NCBI RefSeq assembly: GCF_026151205.1
Contig: NC_087080.1
Location: 9,265,720 to 9,329,719 of the forward strand
DNA: 64,000 nt
DNA from: Bolinopsis microptera
Lineage: Eukaryota; Ctenophora; Tentaculata; Lobata; Bolinopsidae
Direction of reading: 5' to 3'
Part shown: piece after piece, positions 57,971 through 64,000 of the stretch
How positions within the stretch are numbered: position 1 is the stretch's first letter
How the letters are laid out: each line of letters starts with the position of its first letter
Program-made: the position numbers and the translations under genes
The notes under the pieces: model-generated
The model's database searches: none
What the model was told of the DNA's origin: nothing
The model's input: only the letters and a program-made list of their open reading frames with translations

Positions 57971-58217
57971 CTGTAAACAGTTATTATTACACGCGAGAAC
58001 ACGTGTATTACACGTGATATTTAGTTTTATTACACTTCCGAGATGGGTCCTGGTGAATTCAGGTCAGCGAATAAAATCTTTTAATAGTATTCTTAAACCA
58101 TTGTAACTCTTCAAGTAGGGGAAGTTGGCACGTCCTAATAAAATATGAGGTATCATGATATAGGTACAAAAATAGAAACATTTCGCGGTCTATAATTTAG
58201 TTTCCAAACATGATATC

Positions 58218-58315
58218 TGAAGTACTGTACGTACGTGTTTCCGTACGTGTTTCCGTACGTGTTTCCGTACGTGTTTCCGTACGTGTTTCCGTACGTGTTT
58301 CCGTACGTGTTTCCG
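58218..58315. repeat. 12-bp tandem repeat GTACGTGTTTCC
   Basis: About eight perfect copies, starting a few bases inside the intron from the donor at 58321. Confidence 0.95.
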
Positions 58316-58320
58316 CTCAC

Positions 58321-58439
58321 CTGAATAACAGTGCTAGTCCTCACGGAACAAAGGTTCCTGTTCCTGCCAGCCCCTCTGATGACCAAGTCTGTTCTGTTGA
58401 TGTTCATCCCAGATACCATCACATCCGGCTGAGGACGTC
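58321..58439 (-). CDS. Giant gene exon: middle of Ig domain 1
   Basis: Acceptor ccttcag, donor CAG|GTGAGC. It encodes RPQPDVMVSGMNINRTDLVI, RGAGRNRNLCSVRTSTVIQ, covering the C-E strands with an N-glycosylation sequon (NRT). Phase 1 in, phase 0 out. Confidence 0.82.
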
Positions 58440-58678
58440 CTGAAGGGGAGTTTTTAGAAAGGGGGCCAGGGGGGGGGGGGAGTTTGTGAGACTAATTGGG
58501 TCGGAGCTGATTGAGCAGGAAATGACGTGATGACATCATACTGATGACGTAGTACGCTGTAAAGCTAGTGCTGTGTGATTATGACGCGGTTACGTATTTT
58601 GGGACATTCATCTCAACAGTGATCGAATTGAATTGACTTCCTAGAGGACAGAAAATCAGATTTGAATAGAGCGGCATA

Positions 58679-59583
58679 CCTTAGTGCAAGAAATATAGGC
58701 GGCAAGAATATAAGGCGCTAGAAATTAAGGCGGCAAGAAATTAAGGCGATATTTTTTTCGGAAAAAATACGATTTTTGATCGCAAATTTGGTTATAGTTT
58801 TGGTCGAAATAGTGTCAATTTTATTCTTTTATCAGTCTATAAAGCATAGAAATCTGTTTAAAAATACGATATACTGGACATTGGTCACATAAAAACTAAA
58901 TGGTGCATGCACATTATATTTATAGTGATTGCTGTTCTGTCGTCTAAGTTTATAATTTTAAATTAGGTAGACATCCACTACATCAGCAAACTGCAAGTCA
59001 ATTGGTATATTAATTGCATTTGACAAAATGATAGTGCACATTCTGTACGCAGCAAGGAATTTTTATGTATGTATACTACATATCATCATTAAAATTAAAA
59101 ATTATTTCTTTTTAAAATTCATGGACCAATGAGAAGGGAATAACGCTCCTCAAGAAGTTAGTCGACGAAAAGTACAGCTTCGACAAACGTTTGGAGGATG
59201 AATCAGCTGATATTATCAAGAAGCTATTTCCAGACACGATGGAGCAAGATGACGACGACTATCTTGGTTATGGATTGCAGCTGCTGGAGATATATGACTC
59301 TGATGAAGAAGGAGAAGACGAGAATATTAATTGATATATTAATGTATTTAGACTCAAGTTAATTTATTTTAAATATGTATTTCATTGAATTCTAGCAAAT
59401 AACGAAATCGACATGTAAATTTAAAATAATAAAATCACACGAAAATTTCTTATGAAAAAATCGCAAGAAAAAAAATTAAGGCGGTTAGAAATTACGGTGG
59501 TCAGATATTAAGGCGGCAAGAAATTAAGGCGATTTTGTCAGAATCGCCTTAATTTCTTGCCGCCTATATTTCTTGCACTAAGG
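58679..59583. mobile_element. DNA transposon remnant with terminal inverted repeats and a transposase-like C-terminal fragment
   Basis: The ends are CCTTAGTGCAAGAAATATAG (58679) and its complement ending at 59583; the match extends to about 28 bases. TA flanks each side (58677-58678 and 59584-59585), as with Tc1/mariner-type insertion. Subterminal copies of GGCGGCAAGAAATTAAGGCG occur at both ends. At about 59128-59334 on the plus strand an open frame reads GITLLKKLVDEKYSFDKRL and a very acidic tail (DDDDYLGYGL, DSDEEGEDENIN, stop), like the C-terminus of a pogo/Tigger-type transposase. The rest of the coding region is gone. Confidence 0.8.
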
Positions 59584-59678
59584 TAGGCAAAAGTGTAAGT
59601 ATAGTGTATAATGATAATTTATAGATTGAATATAAGCAAATCGGTAGATTGGTGTTAAAATACTCAGTAACCACTGAC

Positions 59679-59762
59679 CCTCAGCATTACAAGTCAGAGA
59701 GACATAATCTCCCTTTTTAGCGTCTATCAGCAGGGCTGGTTTCTCTGTTATAACCGGGTGTC
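59679..59762 (-). CDS. Giant gene exon: first part of Ig domain 1
   Basis: Acceptor catctcag, donor GAGG|GTCAGT. It encodes HPVITEKPALLIDAKKGDYV, SLTCNAE, the A-B strands with the canonical cysteine. Phase 1 in and out. Confidence 0.82.
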
Positions 59763-61433
59763 CTGAGATGGTAACTGGTCAGAGCTGATATAATAATAAT
59801 CAGGGCTGATATAATAATAATCAGAGCTGATATAATCACATATCATAAAGCTTTTTGATGTAACGCAGGTATAAGAGACTTCTTACGATGTCACATAGTT
59901 TATATCTATACTATAATTTAAACTTGACGAAATTTCCCCGGCAACGGGGACATAGAAGAAAAAACACCGAAAATCGACCTCAAAATGACCCTCTGGTGAA
60001 ATCAAACCCAGCTCGCAAATGGAGTTGAAACCTCGCCATTTTTAGCAGGGTTGTAGAAAAAGGATAGGAATAGGCTATAGCATTCTTAGAATTTTGATTT
60101 AGGCTTTAGATTTTTTATAATTAGCGTCGGAAGTGAGGTAAAATAACCGTTAGAATAATATCGTTATTTTAGCAAAGGTTTACTGCGCTGTTACGTAGCA
60201 ACGTTAAAATGCACGTGCGCGAGCAAGAACATCTTAACTACGCGCGTTGTTATGCTGTATGCTACGTCATAATTTCAAAACTAGCTCACATTTACGCTCA
60301 CGCTATGACTTATATTCATAACTTTGGTTGTGATTGGTATTTTTGATGCGGTAAAAAGTATCGTTTTGGGAATCCGAATACTAACAACGCTGTCGCCATT
60401 GTTAGATAAATTCCATTATGTCTACTGTATAACAGAGCTGTATGATGAAGAGAAATTAAAACATAACTGATTTTTAAAATTTCCTCGAACAAAGCTTTCG
60501 ACTAGCGGGTTTCTAGTTTTCTATAAATCAGTCATTCGCCAACAGTCTGAACTGTTACGTTACAGGCCCGGACACCAACCGTTACAAATTTGTTCTCAAT
60601 AAGAGTATTATGTTAACATTTCATACATTGGTCTGTATTAGTTCATATAAGTTTTCTGACTTACGTATATTCAGGTCTCATGATGTAGTTTTTCTACGAA
60701 GATTTCAACCGGAACCTTGTGTGTTTACTTACTGTGTGTCCAACCAAATGAATATCAACATTTCAGCACAGTCTCGCCACTATAAGAATAAATTGTACGC
60801 ATGTGGATTAGTTTGAATTCTACACTCTGTAGTCTTTAGTAAGTTCTTGTCAAATTTATTTCTATTATTTGTTCATTTAGCGATGTGGATAACGTAGAAT
60901 CTATTCGACCGAGACTCGTTTGATCTTCCAGCAAAGATCAAAGGAATATTACCATCATATTCTCAAATTAACACCAAATCTTAAATTGACAACGTGGTCT
61001 GAACCAAAATTACGCGCGCACGTATCTTGTCACTGTGACCAGGGTCAACAACATTGTTTTCAAACAAAATACTAATTCGGCGTTTGCGCGTTACGTTTCA
61101 ATCAGACAAATCTTCATTATTTTATTAATCGCTACCCTGTGCCTTACAGTCTGTTTGGTAACCTTATAAGGGGCCATCCAAATCATGATATTACACACAT
61201 CATTATTCTTACATCATTCTCACAATATTGGCGGATATTCACCAAGAAAGGGGTGCTCTATCAAACACATCCAGCTTACAGAGTTAAACCAGTAGATCAC
61301 AATACATACGCTGACAGGTTTTACTCCACGCGAAGGAGAGTTATACTAGTTTAACTAACCATATCTGTCGGTAGCTGGTACTAATCTAGCATTCCCCACA
61401 TAGCTAGATACTCTAGAGTGTTCCTTAACTTAC
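59763..61433. other. Intron of the giant gene; no feature recognised
   Basis: AT-rich, with a short triplicated word (CAGAGCTGATATAATAATAA) at about 59778-59835. ORFs at 60610 and 61139 have no domain or splice support. Confidence 0.6.
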
Positions 61434-61492
61434 CTTTCTGGTTTTCTTCAGAATCTTCGCAGATGCACGGTTTGTTCTCACTTGAGTCTCCA
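61434..61492 (-). CDS. Giant gene exon: end of first TSP1 domain
   Basis: Acceptor tgtttcag, donor AAAG|GTAAGT. It encodes GDSSENKPCICEDSEENQK. Together with the previous exon this gives the TSP1 ending F-G-G-R-S-C-S-G-D-S-S-E-x-K-x-C. Phase 2 in, phase 1 out. Confidence 0.78.
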
Positions 61493-62400
61493 CTGAAACA
61501 TTTAGATGTTTTAACTTAAAGCTGTCATAGTGTCATTCTACTTTGACATAAAGCCTTAACTCATGACTTAGTGGAGTGACATTAAAAAATTCAAATCACA
61601 TTAAATTAGTTAAAATACAAACAATTTAGGCTCCAAATGCTAATGATTTTTAGAGAAGGATTCCTATTGAGTTAAGTTAATGATGGTATGTATTGAGATT
61701 AGTTAGTGATGGTATGTATTGAGATACACTATGATCTAAGTCTGGGCTAATGGCTGGACTAATGGCCGGAAATAGGATCCTGATTTCCACGATCTGAGGA
61801 CAATATCGACACAGTCTCGAAATATATACAGGAAGTAAATCTATCGGACCGTGTAGGGTAAATGTTATCGGCATAGCTCGATAAAAATTGAGTTGTTGAA
61901 AAGAAGTAAAAGGGTAATGCAATCTTTTGTTAAATAGTAAAATATGCTTCTTTTAAAAAAAGCGCAATCTTGTGTTAAATACAGTTAAATATGCACTTTT
62001 CGTTTCCCCTGAGAGGCCCGGTATTTAGAGTTTTCACTGTATATGGAATGATATTCAATAAATTAGTCTATCCCCAAAATCCTGGTATCCTAGGGGCGTG
62101 CCTCTGAATCTTATAATCACCATGTATTCGTTATTCGGTAGTATTCGGTTAGGTATTCAGTGATCGAATGCAGAATGCTGAATACCGAACTTCGAATCCA
62201 AACATCTTCCAAACTATTCAGTAACTATATCGTTGCTAAATAATGTAAACACATACGGGCTCTCAACCCCCGACATTAGAGTCAGAGTATAGTTATGAAG
62301 GACCTGTTCTTTCTGACTCCTAATATGTAGACGGGATGATAAATAGTTGTAATACCCCCCCCCCCCCCCCCCCAACAAATAGTTGTAATACCGTACATAC

Positions 62401-62525
62401 CTGCAGGATCTGCCCCCGAACTTAGGAGTAGGGGTTAGTACAGGACCTGTAACGATAAGACACTGCACTGTCACAGTGACACGGTCCCCAATCTGACCAG
62501 GCTGTAAATCCTCCGTGCTGCGGCT
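62401..62525 (-). CDS. Giant gene exon (most 5' recognised): first TSP1 domain, partial
   Basis: Acceptor cctttcag, donor TGCAG|GTATGT. It encodes STEDLQPGQIGDRVTVTVQC, then TPTPKFGGRSCS. 'G-x-R-V-x-V-x-V-x-C ... P-x-F-G-G-R-x-C' is the TSP1 middle. The W-x-x-W half must be on an exon further 5'. Phase 0 entry means at least one more upstream exon. Confidence 0.78.
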
Positions 62526-64000
62526 CTGAAAGGAGGGTTTAAAAGTTAAGACAGTAAAACTCCACTTAGAGAGAGGTTTAAAGGTTAATATTCGAGATCT
62601 GACAAAATGGGGGAGACACATCGACATGAAGTTAAGACAGAAGCTTGAAAAGTGTGATTGACAATGCCAATACAATATTGAATGACAATAATGACATCTG
62701 TAAGTCTCTTTCCTCAGTTTATCTATGTAGAAAGTAAAAGTTTATTTTCTATAATATGTATTTGTTAGAATATTGGCGGGACTAACTCGTAAGCCGACTG
62801 TTGAACTTTTAAAACGTTTATTTATACCAGAGGAGTTTTATAGTTATCTGGCTTCTGTTCCACGTGTGTTCATTGACAGAGAGGTATTCATATATCACTA
62901 TTCACTTTGACAAGCTTCTTTCAACTTTCAAGTCACATACAGTCACATTTGTACAGATTCATATTGCAAGGAGTATCAACTGTTACCATGTTGGAAGGGA
63001 TCATTACCCTCTAGTAACCCTTAGTAACCCTTAGTAACCTTAGTAACCCTTAGTAACCTTAGTAACCCTTAGTAACCTTAGTAACCCTTAGTAACCCTTA
63101 GTAACCATTAGTAACCCTTAGTAACCTTTAGTAACCTTTAGTAACCCTTAGTAACCCTTAGTCACCCTTAGTAACCCTTAGTAACCCTTAGTAACCCTTA
63201 GTAACCGAGGTAGTAACCAAATATCAGATATTGTAATTTTGTTGACAGAGATAGTAACCTTGATAACAGAGATAGTAACCATGATAACATAGATAGTAAC
63301 CATGGTAACCATGGTAACACTGAAAGTATCCATAGGAACAGAAATAGTAACCATGGTAACACAGAATAAAATAACCATGGTAATAACCAAAGGGGCAGAA
63401 GAAGATGTAAACCTCTAGTGGGGCCACCACAACTTTTAATTATGTTAAACAACATATTGTTTTCTGGTAGCAGAGATACTGTGGTGACCTAGGAATGTTA
63501 CAGTGTTGCAGAGTACCCTATCCGTGTTGCAGAACTCACCACACTCTATGTAAAAGTATCCTAGTACAACCACAGGAAATAGAAACTCGTTACATGTCAT
63601 ACTGGTCACGTGTTCTACTGGTCACGTGTCATACTGATCACGTGTTCTACTGGTCACGTGTCATATCTGTTAAAGTTGTTCAAACCAGTACCAACTGGTT
63701 AGTTAATCAAGTTTAATAAGTTGTTACTCGTTAGTTACTAGCTATTATGTCTTACGTAGATTAATTAAGTAAACATGAGATCACTTTAAGGGAACATATC
63801 AGCGGCACCAAACTTTTAATGTACAACCAGGTACATTGAGAGCCGCAACTTTAATAATTTCAAAATAATATTTCCAATTCTACTTTAGAAACTAAGAGCT
63901 GATAGCTAACCAAACTATTATTTCAATATAAAATCACTAAACCAACTCAACAAATAGGTATTACTATTAAGAGACACACAGTGAAGATCTGTACCAAACC
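62526..64000. other. Right end of window: no exon confidently recognised
   Basis: Presumed intron or 5' region of the giant gene. It holds a tandem repeat (63010-63205), degenerate GTAACCATGGTAAC repeats (63245-63375) and direct repeats of GGTCACGTGTCATACTG around 63590-63665. A poly-C run of about 17 lies in the preceding intron near 62357. Confidence 0.6.
63010..63205. repeat. Tandem repeat AGTAACCCTT
   Basis: About 18 copies of a 10-11 base unit, AGTAACC(C)TT. It superficially resembles a telomere repeat but does not contain one. Confidence 0.95.

Noticed and set aside
63010-63205. Telomere-like array
   Set aside because: The unit AGTAACCCTT is not TTAGGG, TTAGG or another known telomere repeat, and it lies in a presumed intron or 5' region; it is a simple minisatellite.
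63430-63560. Possible further 5' exon on the minus strand (ECGEFCNTDRVLCNTVTFLG)
   Set aside because: Cysteine-rich and bordered by weak splice-like sites, but its exit phase does not match the exon at 62525 and it lacks the TSP1 W-x-x-W that should precede that exon.

Overview
This window is eukaryotic and almost certainly from an animal. It holds spliced genes with consensus GT/AG introns in AT-rich sequence with many minisatellites. Its domains are those of metazoan extracellular proteins: immunoglobulin (Ig), thrombospondin type 1 (TSP1), von Willebrand D (VWD) and C8, sushi, EGF, hemopexin and matrix metalloproteinase (MMP). I cannot place it to a phylum. A non-vertebrate animal is my guess, and cnidarian-grade is only a weak preference. 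There are no prokaryotic features.

Layout. (1) Positions 1-4969, minus strand: the 5' part of a secreted gene ('gene C'). It has a signal peptide, an Ig-like domain, a Ser/Thr/Pro mucin stretch, a second Ig-like domain, and a very long Ser/Thr-rich exon that runs off the left edge. (2) 4970-11419: no gene found; satellites and repeats. (3) 11420-62525, minus strand: exons of what reads best as one giant secreted gene whose 5' and 3' ends are not found here. I reconstructed 31 exons (about 28 kb of coding sequence, roughly 9,400 residues) from ORFs, splice sites and phase matching. In protein order it encodes a TSP1 half, three Ig domains, a TSP1, a VWD-like domain, a C8 domain, a 1.7-thousand-residue mucin domain, and then a chain of about a dozen C8-like cysteine modules separated by Ser/Thr/Pro mucin linkers. 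Two of those linkers are enormous: single exons of 9.4 kb and 8.5 kb built from higher-order repeats. (4) 41789-43870, plus strand: an intronless coding sequence for a secreted MMP with an unusual EGF-sushi-sushi insertion. It appears to be nested, in opposite orientation, in a 4.6-kb intron of the giant gene.

The giant gene is interrupted at three places by single-base reading-frame problems (near 16303, near 13285 and at the 44482/39894 junction), all of them repaired by one base. They may be assembly errors or real lesions. Introns carry a foldback DNA element with an 8-bp target-site duplication (32538-33430), a second element with terminal inverted repeats and a transposase-like remnant (58679-59583), and many tandem repeats.

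The genes share a theme: extracellular matrix, mucus or glycocalyx. The giant protein and gene C are predicted to be O-glycosylated gel or coat proteins, and the protease is predicted to act on matrix. All exon coordinates are by-eye splice predictions and should be checked against transcripts.
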